The translations under genes were made by a program, and so were the position numbers. Under the pieces are notes generated by a model that ran no database searches, had not been told where the DNA came from, and was given only the letters and a program-made list of their open reading frames with translations. From contig JBKHXU010000072.1 of assembly GCA_046565865.1 (NCBI GenBank), positions 1 to 7,459 of the forward strand: a stretch of DNA of 7,459 nucleotides, given 5' to 3'. Each line of letters starts with the position of its first letter. Position 1 is the first letter of the stretch. This DNA comes from JBKHXU01 sp046565865 (GTDB lineage: Bacteria > Pseudomonadota > Gammaproteobacteria > Acidiferrobacterales > Sulfurifustaceae). This document shows, piece by piece, positions 1 to 5,378 of the stretch.

Positions 1-21
1 GGGGTATACGGCCGTGCCTGA
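1..21 (+). CDS. hemC: Probable 3' end of hemC (hydroxymethylbilane synthase), cut by window start
   Basis: Only six codons and a TGA stop are visible (reading G-V-Y-G-R-A-stop in frame 1). They run into the hemD start, giving an 8-base overlap. Hydroxymethylbilane synthase (porphobilinogen deaminase) supplies the linear tetrapyrrole that HemD cyclises, and in gammaproteobacteria hemC directly precedes and often overlaps hemD. Many HemC proteins end in a short tail with a V-Y pair after the last helix, which fits. The call rests mainly on position and this tiny tail, so it is an inference. If it is right, hemC and hemD are translationally coupled. Confidence 0.5.
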   Translation, partial: GVYGRA

Positions 22-796
22 TCGGCCGCTGGCCGGTATCGGCGTGCTGGTCACGCGGCCGGTCGAGCAGGCCGAGCAACTAGTACAACTGATCGAAGCG
101 GCCGGCGGCCGCGCCATCCGTTTTCCCGCCCTTGCCATTGCACCACCGACCTACCCTGCGGCGCTTGGCGCCTTGCTCGACCGGCTCGCTCAATTCGATC
201 TCGCCATTTTCATCAGCCCGACCGCCGTAGAGCAGGCGCTGCGCCGCCTGCACGAACGCGGACAAAAGCTGCCGGCGGACATGACGATCGCCGCCATCGG
301 CGCCGGCAGCGCCGCCGCGCTGGCCGCGCACGGCATCGTGGCGCTCGCGCCTAAGGAGCGATTCGACAGCGAAGGGCTGCTGGCGCTGCCGCGCCTGCTG
401 CAGGTAAAGGGTCAACGCGTCGTTATTTTTCGCGGTGAGGGCGGACGCGCATTGCTGGGTGATACGTTACGCGCCCGCGGCGCGGAGGTCGTCTCCGCCG
501 AATGCTATCGACGCGTGCGACCGGCCACCGACGCCGAACCGCTTCGGGATCGCTGGCGGCGCGGCGAGATTGACGTCGTCAGCATCACCAGTATCGCCGC
601 GCTCGACAACCTGCATACGATGCTCGACGGTCCTGGGCGCGCGGCGCTGCTCGCGACCCCGGTCGCGGTTTTGAACACCAGCCAGGCCGCGGCCTGCCAA
701 CGGCTTGGTTTTGTGCACACGCCGCTGGTGGCATCACAAGCGACGGACGCGGCGCTGGTGCAGGCGATCGGCGCGTGGGCGGCGCGGCGCGCATAA
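14..796 (+). CDS. hemD: Uroporphyrinogen-III synthase HemD
   Basis: A cytoplasmic enzyme of 260 residues that closes hydroxymethylbilane into uroporphyrinogen III with inversion of ring D, the branch-point precursor of heme, siroheme and cobalamin. Visible family features are the N-terminal strand VLVTRP (residues 11-16), the FISPTAV segment (67-73) where most members have an S/T-rich turn, the highly conserved FRGEGGRALLGDTL block (139-152) followed by RGAEV and the CYRR segment, and an ITS turn (191-193) opening the last half-domain. Length is normal for the family (about 240-270). The start is GTG at position 14. It gives the expected few residues before the first strand and overlaps the presumed hemC stop, so coupling rather than a separate Shine-Dalgarno sequence probably drives initiation. 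A start further upstream cannot be excluded because the window begins there. The following hemX lies 66 bases downstream with its own promoter-like element. Confidence 0.95.
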   Translation: MPDRPLAGIGVLVTRPVEQAEQLVQLIEAAGGRAIRFPALAIAPPTYPAALGALLDRLAQFDLAIFISPTAVEQALRRLHERGQKLPADMTIAAIGAGSAAALAAHGIVALAPKERFDSEGLLALPRLLQVKGQRVVIFRGEGGRALLGDTLRARGAEVVSAECYRRVRPATDAEPLRDRWRRGEIDVVSITSIAALDNLHTMLDGPGRAALLATPVAVLNTSQAAACQRLGFVHTPLVASQATDAALVQAIGAWAARRA

Positions 797-825
797 CTCA
801 CGTCGCGCGGCCGATGTCGAGACAC

Positions 826-834
826 TGCTATAAT
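826..834 (+). promoter_or_regulatory. Extended -10 promoter element (TGCTATAAT) upstream of hemX
   Basis: The gap between hemD and hemX holds TGCTATAAT, a perfect sigma-70 -10 hexamer (829-834) preceded by the TGn extension (826-828). The sequence 17 bases upstream is GC-rich and does not resemble TTGACA, which is typical of extended -10 promoters that do not need a good -35. Transcription would begin near 841, about 20 bases before the hemX ATG. This suggests hemX-hemY can be expressed independently of hemC-hemD. Seen in sequence; activity is inferred. Confidence 0.65.
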
Positions 835-862
835 TCGGCTACCCCCGAGACACGGCGGACGC

Positions 863-1909
863 ATGAGCAGCGATAACCCCAAGGACCTTTCGGACGCCGA
901 ACGCCGTGGTCGCGAGCGGCGCGCCAATGGCAAGAAAACGCCGATTCGCAGCGGCCGCATCTCAAGCGGCCTCGCCCTGATCATCGCCAGCATCGCGCTG
1001 ATCGCGACCGGGTACCTCTGGTATACCCTGCTCTACGAGCGTCACGACCTGCTCGCGCTCGATGTCCCTGGCACACTTGAAACGCTCGCACTCGAATCGC
1101 GCACGCTCAAGGAAGAAGTGGCCGATATCGAGGAGCAACAGACGAGCCTGCTCGAAACCCAAGAGACGCTGAAAAGCGCGGTCGAAACGGTGCAAAACGA
1201 CCTCGGCCGGCATCGCGCCGACTGGATCCTGGCCGAGACCGAACAATTGCTGCTGATCGCCAACCGCCGGCTCCAGCTCGCACGCGACGTATCGTCGGCG
1301 CTGGCGGCGCTGCGCGCCGCCGACCGCAACCTGGAACTGTTGGCCAATCCCAATTTCATCGGCGCCCGCCGCCAGTTGGCACGCGAGATCGGCATGCTCG
1401 AAGCGCTGGAGAAGAGCGACATCGCCGGCATATCGTTGCGCCTCGGCAGCCTCGCCGAGGACCTCGACCGCCTGCCGCTGTCACAGGAGCTGCGCGGCCA
1501 GGGGCTGGCGCAGGCCGATGCCAAGCCGGCGTCGAGCGATAGCGACGGCGGTCGGCAAACCGCACGCGATATGTGGCGCGACGTGCTGGGGCTGGTGCGC
1601 ATTCGGCGCCACGATGTGACCGAGCGGCCGCTGTTGCCGCCGGAGCAGCAATACTTCGTGCGCGAAAATCTGCGCCTCATGCTGTACGGCGCGCAACAGG
1701 CGCTGTTGCAGGGCCACGTGCAGACCTACCAGCAAAATCTCCAGACCGCGAGCCGCTGGCTCAACGAACACTTCGACACCAACGCGCAACCGGTACAGAC
1801 CGCGCGCGCCGAGCTCGACAAACTGCGCGCGACGCCGGTGATGAGCGAGCTGCCCAACATCGCCGGCTCGCTGGAAATACTGCGCAAGGCCGCGGGACGG
1901 CGCCCATGA
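863..1909 (+). CDS. hemX: HemX, inner-membrane protein of the heme cluster
   Basis: 348 residues. Residues 1-33 are a highly charged, probably disordered cytoplasmic tail rich in Arg and Lys. One transmembrane helix follows (about 36-58), then a Glu/Leu/Gln-rich coiled coil (about 72-115) and a helical periplasmic domain. The family signature WILAETEQLLLIANRRLQLA at 121-140 is clear. HemX proteins are often labelled uroporphyrin-III C-methyltransferase, but this protein has no SAM-binding methyltransferase domain, so the enzymatic name should not be used. The true function is unsettled; a structural or regulatory role in tetrapyrrole synthesis at the membrane is usually proposed. The ATG start lies about 20 bases after the predicted transcription start, with a weak GGCGGA ribosome-binding sequence. 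The stop overlaps the hemY start as ATGA, so the two are translationally coupled and probably form one membrane assembly. Confidence 0.92.
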   Translation: MSSDNPKDLSDAERRGRERRANGKKTPIRSGRISSGLALIIASIALIATGYLWYTLLYERHDLLALDVPGTLETLALESRTLKEEVADIEEQQTSLLETQETLKSAVETVQNDLGRHRADWILAETEQLLLIANRRLQLARDVSSALAALRAADRNLELLANPNFIGARRQLAREIGMLEALEKSDIAGISLRLGSLAEDLDRLPLSQELRGQGLAQADAKPASSDSDGGRQTARDMWRDVLGLVRIRRHDVTERPLLPPEQQYFVRENLRLMLYGAQQALLQGHVQTYQQNLQTASRWLNEHFDTNAQPVQTARAELDKLRATPVMSELPNIAGSLEILRKAAGRRP

Positions 1910-3147
1910 GGTTCGTCCTGGTCGTCATCGGCACGCTGCTCGCGGCGATCCTGGCGACGCTGTATGCGCTGAACAATCCCGGCTACGTGCTGATCGCGCG
2001 CCCGCCGTGGAGCATCGAGATGTCGCTCACGGTGTTCGCGCTCTTGTGGTTGGTGGGCACGGTGCTGCTCTACGGATTGATCTACGTCATCGTGCGCCTG
2101 GTGCGCATCCCGCGCGACGTCGCGCGCTGGCGCCAACGCCGGCAGGCGCGCCTGGCGCGCAATGCGCTCTATCAAGGATTGGTCAAGCTGGCCGAGGGCA
2201 ACTGGGTCGAGGCCGAGGCGGAATTGCTGGCGAGCATGCGCGGCACCGACGCCCCGGTGCTGAGCTATCTCGGCGCCGCGTGCGTGAATCAGGCGCAGGG
2301 CAACATCGAGAAGCGCGACGAGTACCTGGCCGCCGCGCATCACGCGGCACCGCAGCGCCAACTCGCCATCGGCATGACGCAGGCGAATCTGCAATATCTC
2401 GCCAAGCAATCGGAGCACGCGCTCGCCACCTTGAACGAGCTGCGCCGGACCGCGCCGAAGCACAAGCACGTTTTGAAACTGCTGGCGCAGTTGTATCTTG
2501 AGCTGCGCGACTGGACCAATCTCGCCGACATCATTGCCGACCTGCGCCAGAACGCGATCATGACGCCGAAAGAAATCGACGCGCTCGAGCTGCGCGCGCA
2601 TCGCGAACTGCTGGTGCTGACGCTACCGTCGGGCTCGCTCGATGTCTTGAAGAAGGCGTGGAATGCGGTACCGAAACACTTGCGGCGGCAGCCGGCGTTG
2701 ATCGCCATCTACGCGCGCCAGCTGATCCGCCAAAACGAGATGAACACCGCCGAAGCGCTGCTGCGCCAGGCGCTGGAACAGGAGTGGGATGACGCGCTGA
2801 TCGAGCTCTACGGTCTGGTGCGCGCCGAGCCGGCGACGGAACAGCTGGAGGCGGCCGAAAATTGGCTCACGAGCCACGCCGACAACGCGCGCCTGCTGCT
2901 GACGCTCGGGCGCCTGGCGCTCTACAACAAACAAGACGCCAAGGCCCGGGTCTATTTTGAGAAGTGCGTCGCTCTGCGCGGACCGGTTGAGGCCTATCGC
3001 GAACTCGGCGGACTGCTCGAACGCCTCGGCGAAGCCGAAAAGGCCTTAGCCTGCTATCGCCGCGGCCTCGAAGCCTACGCCGACGGCCAGCAACCGTCCG
3101 CGGCGCGGCCGGCGACCGGCATGGCGGCGCTGCGCGTGGTGCGCTGA
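1906..3147 (+). CDS. hemY: HemY, inner-membrane TPR protein of the heme cluster
   Basis: 413 residues, close to the usual length (about 400). Two transmembrane helices (about 4-22 and 41-66) form the HemY N-terminal domain, with the PPW motif at 33-35 between them and a basic stretch (about 67-84) after the second. The rest is helical and TPR-like. It includes ALYQGLVKLAEGNW (87-100), a repeat around YLAKQSEHALATLNELRR, and a C-terminal one ending GEAEKALACYRRGLEAYADG. The start at 1906 overlaps the hemX stop (ATGA). The reading frame is open another 333 bases upstream, but that part lies inside hemX and has an arginine/alanine-rich shadow composition, so it is rejected. This protein is unrelated to the Bacillus protoporphyrinogen oxidase also called HemY. 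A role in late protoporphyrin steps has been suggested from mutants, but the biochemical function is not established. Confidence 0.93.
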   Translation: MRFVLVVIGTLLAAILATLYALNNPGYVLIARPPWSIEMSLTVFALLWLVGTVLLYGLIYVIVRLVRIPRDVARWRQRRQARLARNALYQGLVKLAEGNWVEAEAELLASMRGTDAPVLSYLGAACVNQAQGNIEKRDEYLAAAHHAAPQRQLAIGMTQANLQYLAKQSEHALATLNELRRTAPKHKHVLKLLAQLYLELRDWTNLADIIADLRQNAIMTPKEIDALELRAHRELLVLTLPSGSLDVLKKAWNAVPKHLRRQPALIAIYARQLIRQNEMNTAEALLRQALEQEWDDALIELYGLVRAEPATEQLEAAENWLTSHADNARLLLTLGRLALYNKQDAKARVYFEKCVALRGPVEAYRELGGLLERLGEAEKALACYRRGLEAYADGQQPSAARPATGMAALRVVR

Positions 3148-3173
3148 TTGCCCGACGTCTCCGGGTAGCTGCT

Positions 3174-3392
3174 CTATTGAACGTCGTAGCCCGGATTCGG
3201 GGCGGACACCGGCGCCGTGGCCGCCTCCGCCTGCTCGCGCCGCTGCTCCGCTGATTGTTGTACCTGACCTTCCAGTGCCTTCGCCTTTTTTAGCGCCCGC
3301 AACTGCGGCTCGAACACCGTCTGCTCCGGCGGCGGCTGATTGCAGCCGATCACAGTTACCATCGCCGTCATGAGCACGTATATCGCACGCAT
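3174..3392 (-). CDS. Small putative outer-membrane lipoprotein, function unknown
   Basis: 72 residues. A short N-terminus with a hydrophobic stretch (about 4-16) ends in the lipobox V-I-G-C, with the acylated Cys at position 17. Residue +2 is Asn rather than Asp, so Lol-dependent transfer to the outer membrane is expected. The mature part is only 56 residues: a Pro-rich linker, a charged helix (about 31-58, Lys/Glu/Gln/Arg/Ala-rich) and a Pro/Ala tail. The start is fixed by a perfect AAGGAGGT Shine-Dalgarno sequence at 3396-3403, three bases before the ATG and by far the best in the window, which supports real and probably strong translation. It sits 71 bases downstream of the reductase gene on the same strand and converges on hemY. 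I do not recognise a named family. A role as a small envelope tether is possible but not shown. Confidence 0.75.
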   Translation of the reverse strand: MRAIYVLMTAMVTVIGCNQPPPEQTVFEPQLRALKKAKALEGQVQQSAEQRREQAEAATAPVSAPNPGYDVQ

Positions 3393-3395
3393 AAG

Positions 3396-3403
3396 ACCTC
3401 CTT
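3396..3403 (-). promoter_or_regulatory. Perfect Shine-Dalgarno sequence for the small lipoprotein
   Basis: On the minus strand the sequence reads AAGGAGGT, followed by CTT and then ATG. This is a full eight-base match to the anti-Shine-Dalgarno sequence of 16S rRNA. It decides the start codon of the 72-residue lipoprotein and contrasts with the weak ribosome-binding sites of the other genes here. Confidence 0.85.
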
Positions 3404-3463
3404 AAATAGCCGTCCGGGAGGAGTTTCCCTCGCTGCGCTCGGAACGGCCGCTTCGCGGTCGCC

Positions 3464-4486
3464 TCACACCGCATGGGCGAACTCGAACGAATCATAGTAC
3501 AGCCGATCGTCCGCGAGCCCGCGCGCGCGAAACGACGCGCGAATCGCCTCGATCATGGGCGGCGGACCGCTGGCATACACCTCGTAGTCGGCAAGCGTTG
3601 GGTAATCGGCCAGCACCGCGTCGTGCACCCAGCCGGTACGACCGGTCCAGGCATCGTCGGCGTGCGGCTCGGACAACACCGGGGTATAGCGAATGTGCGG
3701 ATGCGCCCGCGCCCAGCCTTGCGCCAGCGCATCGAGATAGAGATCGCGCCGCGCGCGCGTGCCCCAATAGAGATGCAGCGGCCGCTTGAGATCGCGGGCG
3801 ATGGCGTCTTCGATAATGGATTTCATTGGCGCGAAGCCGGTGCCGCCGGCGATAAGGATCGCCGGCAGCTCCGCCTCGCGCAGAAAAAACATCCCGAGCG
3901 GACCGCGCAGCCGCAGCAGGTCCTTCTCCTTCATGGCGTTGAACACATGACCCGTGAAATGCCCCCCCGGCACGTGGCGCACGTGCAGTTGCAAGGCCTC
4001 GGTCTGTTGCGGCGGGTTGGCGAGCGAGAAGCTGCGGCGCTGCCCGTCGCGCAGCAGGATGTCGATGTATTGCCCGGCGAGAAACTTGAACGCCTCGGTC
4101 TGCGGCAGCTTGAGCGAGAGGATCATCACGTCGTGCGCCGCGCGTTCCATCTTGATCACGCGCGCGGGCAACGTCTTGATGACGATGTCCTTGGCCACGG
4201 CGACCTCGCGCGCCTCGATGGTGACATCGCCGAGCGGCACCGCCTGGCAAAAGAGCGCCTTGCCCGCGGCGCGTTCGACGGCCGACAGCGCTTTCTCCTC
4301 GTACGTGCCGTAATCGATGGCGCCCGCGAGCACGCGTCCCTTACACGCGCCGCACGAACCGTTGCGACAGCTGTACGGCAGCGGATGTCCCTGGCGCAAG
4401 GCCGCCGCCAAAATCGTTTCGCCGGGTTCTACGCTGAAGGTCTGGCCGCTCGGCTCAAGCCGCACGGTGTGGGTTGGCTTAGACAT
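3464..4486 (-). CDS. [2Fe-2S] ferredoxin / FAD / NAD(P)H oxidoreductase (AscD-like)
   Basis: 340 residues with three domains in order. The first is a plant-type [2Fe-2S] ferredoxin (about 5-95) with cluster ligands C40, C45, C48 and C80. The second is an FNR-type FAD-binding barrel (about 102-200) with the RSFSLAN flavin motif at 151-157. The third is an NAD(P)H-binding domain (about 205-335) with GGTG at 214-217 and the YASGPPPM loop at 304-311. The tail YYDSFEF is typical of this subfamily. It should pass electrons from NAD(P)H through FAD to the iron-sulfur centre and on to a partner oxygenase, reductase or dehydratase. Databases often call such proteins CDP-6-deoxy-delta-3,4-glucoseen reductase, but no deoxysugar genes are present, so that substrate is doubtful. 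In the terminal loop, Ser replaces the Cys found in many FNR-family enzymes (CGxP). The start at 4486 has only a weak GGAA ribosome-binding sequence, which lies in a hairpin. Confidence 0.9.
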   Translation of the reverse strand: MSKPTHTVRLEPSGQTFSVEPGETILAAALRQGHPLPYSCRNGSCGACKGRVLAGAIDYGTYEEKALSAVERAAGKALFCQAVPLGDVTIEAREVAVAKDIVIKTLPARVIKMERAAHDVMILSLKLPQTEAFKFLAGQYIDILLRDGQRRSFSLANPPQQTEALQLHVRHVPGGHFTGHVFNAMKEKDLLRLRGPLGMFFLREAELPAILIAGGTGFAPMKSIIEDAIARDLKRPLHLYWGTRARRDLYLDALAQGWARAHPHIRYTPVLSEPHADDAWTGRTGWVHDAVLADYPTLADYEVYASGPPPMIEAIRASFRARGLADDRLYYDSFEFAHAV

Positions 4487-4488
4487 GC

Positions 4489-4511
4489 ATCGTTCCGCTT
4501 GAGGAAACGAT
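4489..4511 (-). promoter_or_regulatory. Hairpin overlapping the ribosome-binding region of the reductase gene
   Basis: On the minus strand, ATCGTTTCC, a TCAAGC loop and GGAACGAT form an eight-pair stem with one bulged base. The stem ends two bases before the ATG of the reductase. The only Shine-Dalgarno-like bases, GGAA, are the strand paired in the stem, so the hairpin could limit initiation. The pairing is visible in the sequence; a regulatory effect is inference. Confidence 0.4.
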
Positions 4512-4542
4512 CATTTTCGCGGAAAGCCGGCGGAGGGGAAAC

Positions 4543-4576
4543 TGACAGCGCCGACGGCGCACCGTCGGCGCTGTCA
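4543..4576. repeat. Perfect 15-bp inverted repeat with 4-base loop
   Basis: TGACAGCGCCGACGG at 4543-4557 is followed by CGCA and then its exact reverse complement at 4562-4576. It lies between the terminator of the upstream minus-strand gene and the reductase gene. Neither side has a run of four or more T, so it is not a classical intrinsic terminator, although on the minus strand it is followed by GTTT. It could be a second transcription stop, an mRNA-stabilising hairpin, a binding site or a dispersed repeat. The sequence alone does not decide. Confidence 0.75.
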
Positions 4577-4585
4577 CCCATAGCC

Positions 4586-4611
4586 AAAAGGCCCCCTCCC
4601 CTATCGGGGCC
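4586..4611 (-). terminator. Rho-independent terminator after the secreted protein gene
   Basis: On the minus strand GGCCCC (4611-4606), a ten-base purine-rich loop and GGGGCC (4595-4590) form a six-pair GC stem directly followed by TTTT (4589-4586). It begins about 48 bases after the stop codon of the gene at 4659-5222, the normal position for an intrinsic terminator. The T run is short and the loop long, so strength is uncertain. Confidence 0.65.
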
Positions 4612-4658
4612 CTCTCGCTATTCGCTTAAGAGTCGGCGGGCGGCGGTTTCCGAGGTTC

Positions 4659-5222
4659 TTAAATAAAACCGACGCCGCGCACTTGTTCGTAGATGCGCAC
4701 CGCGCGTTCGCTGGCGCCGCCGACGAGTGCCGCGTTCGCGACCGCCTCGCATTCGGCGGCAGTCCCGCATTCGATCCCGTCGACGCGATACACCTCGCGC
4801 GTCTCGATCGGCACATACGCCCGCCCGTTCCAGGCGTAGCGCATATAACTGACGCGACTCGTATTCGACTCGGTACGCACCTGCACCGCCGGATACGGAC
4901 CGCTGACGCGGGCCAAACGAAACTCGCCGTTGATCGCGAGCAACGTGCGCGTCCCGCGCGCCGAGCGCTGCACCAACCAGGCGTCGCACTCGCCGTGACA
5001 GCCGGCGCGCAGCACCAGGAACAACTCGCCCTGTGCGGCACGGCCGAGCCAATGATGGCTGAGCGCGATGTCGCAGCCGGTACTCGTGTGCGTCTCACAA
5101 TTGGCCACCACATCGGCCGGCAGCTCCGCCCCCGCGAGCAGCGGGTCCGACGTTTCGCCGGCCGCGGTCCAGACAAGGGCCGCGATGGCGACGACTGCGG
5201 TTTGGTAGCGACGGTGGTTCAT
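4659..5222 (-). CDS. Secreted six-cysteine protein, unknown function
   Basis: 187 residues when started at the ATG at 5222. That start gives a textbook Sec signal peptide: MNHRRYQ, a hydrophobic core to about residue 18, and cleavage near the A-A-G at 20-22. In-frame ATGs at 5228 and 5240 are possible alternatives; none has a strong Shine-Dalgarno sequence. The mature part has six cysteines in three close pairs (42/50, 75/79, 152/158), which suggests disulfides in the periplasm. The middle (about 66-145) looks mostly beta-stranded, with repeated short hydrophobic runs and Tyr/Arg-rich segments (SYMRYAWNGRAYVPIETREVY spans about 125-145). The C-terminus is helical (residues about 153-183). I do not recognise the family. 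The gene is alone on its transcript: its own terminator follows, and the next gene upstream is divergent. Composition matches its neighbours, so there is no sign of recent transfer. Confidence 0.75.
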   Translation of the reverse strand: MNHRRYQTAVVAIAALVWTAAGETSDPLLAGAELPADVVANCETHTSTGCDIALSHHWLGRAAQGELFLVLRAGCHGECDAWLVQRSARGTRTLLAINGEFRLARVSGPYPAVQVRTESNTSRVSYMRYAWNGRAYVPIETREVYRVDGIECGTAAECEAVANAALVGGASERAVRIYEQVRGVGFI

Positions 5223-5378
5223 GCCCATCACTAAGCACATCCCATGCCAGCCGTCGCCGACACGCGGTTGAATCCCATAAAAACAAGGAAAAACTATCGG
5301 CTTGGGCGCCGGCGGCGCGCGTTGACAAGCGGTCGACCGACCCCTTTAATGCGCCCGTTACGCCATTCCCGCTGCCGC
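5223..5378. other. Divergent intergenic region
   Basis: 156 bases separate the minus-strand secreted protein gene from the plus-strand ABC operon. It holds the strong plus-strand promoter and an A-rich patch at about 5279-5295. I looked for a minus-strand promoter and found no hexamer pair with good spacing, so how the secreted protein is transcribed is not clear from sequence. Confidence 0.6.
5322..5350 (+). promoter_or_regulatory. Near-consensus sigma-70 promoter for the ABC transporter operon
   Basis: TTGACA (5322-5327, perfect -35) is separated by exactly 17 bases from TTTAAT (5345-5350, five of six matches to TATAAT). Transcription would start near 5357, about 22 bases before the ATPase ATG at 5379. 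The spacer contains a perfect 10-bp palindrome, CGGTCGACCG (5330-5339), a possible operator. An A-rich patch lies further upstream (5279-5295). This is the strongest promoter match I can see in the window. Confidence 0.75.

Noticed and set aside
1573..1905. N-terminal extension of hemY
   Set aside because: It lies wholly within hemX in another frame with shadow composition; the ATGA start at 1906 gives the normal HemY N-terminus.
863..1909. Uroporphyrin-III C-methyltransferase activity for HemX
   Set aside because: No SAM-binding methyltransferase motifs; only the membrane anchor, coiled coil and HemX signature are present.
1726..2601. Minus-strand frame of 291 codons opposite hemY
   Set aside because: Gln/Arg/His-rich antisense shadow with no motif support.
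1906..3147. Protoporphyrinogen oxidase activity for HemY
   Set aside because: No FAD-binding GxGxxG motif; the shared name with the Bacillus enzyme is a coincidence of nomenclature.
3473..4666. Long open frame (397 codons) on the plus strand
   Set aside because: It is antisense to the ferredoxin reductase, whose motifs are unmistakable. Its translation is Arg/His/Gly-rich without domains, a usual shadow in GC-rich DNA.
5244..5378. N-terminal extension of the ABC ATPase
   Set aside because: It spans the strong promoter and is Arg-rich, unlike ABC domain N-termini.
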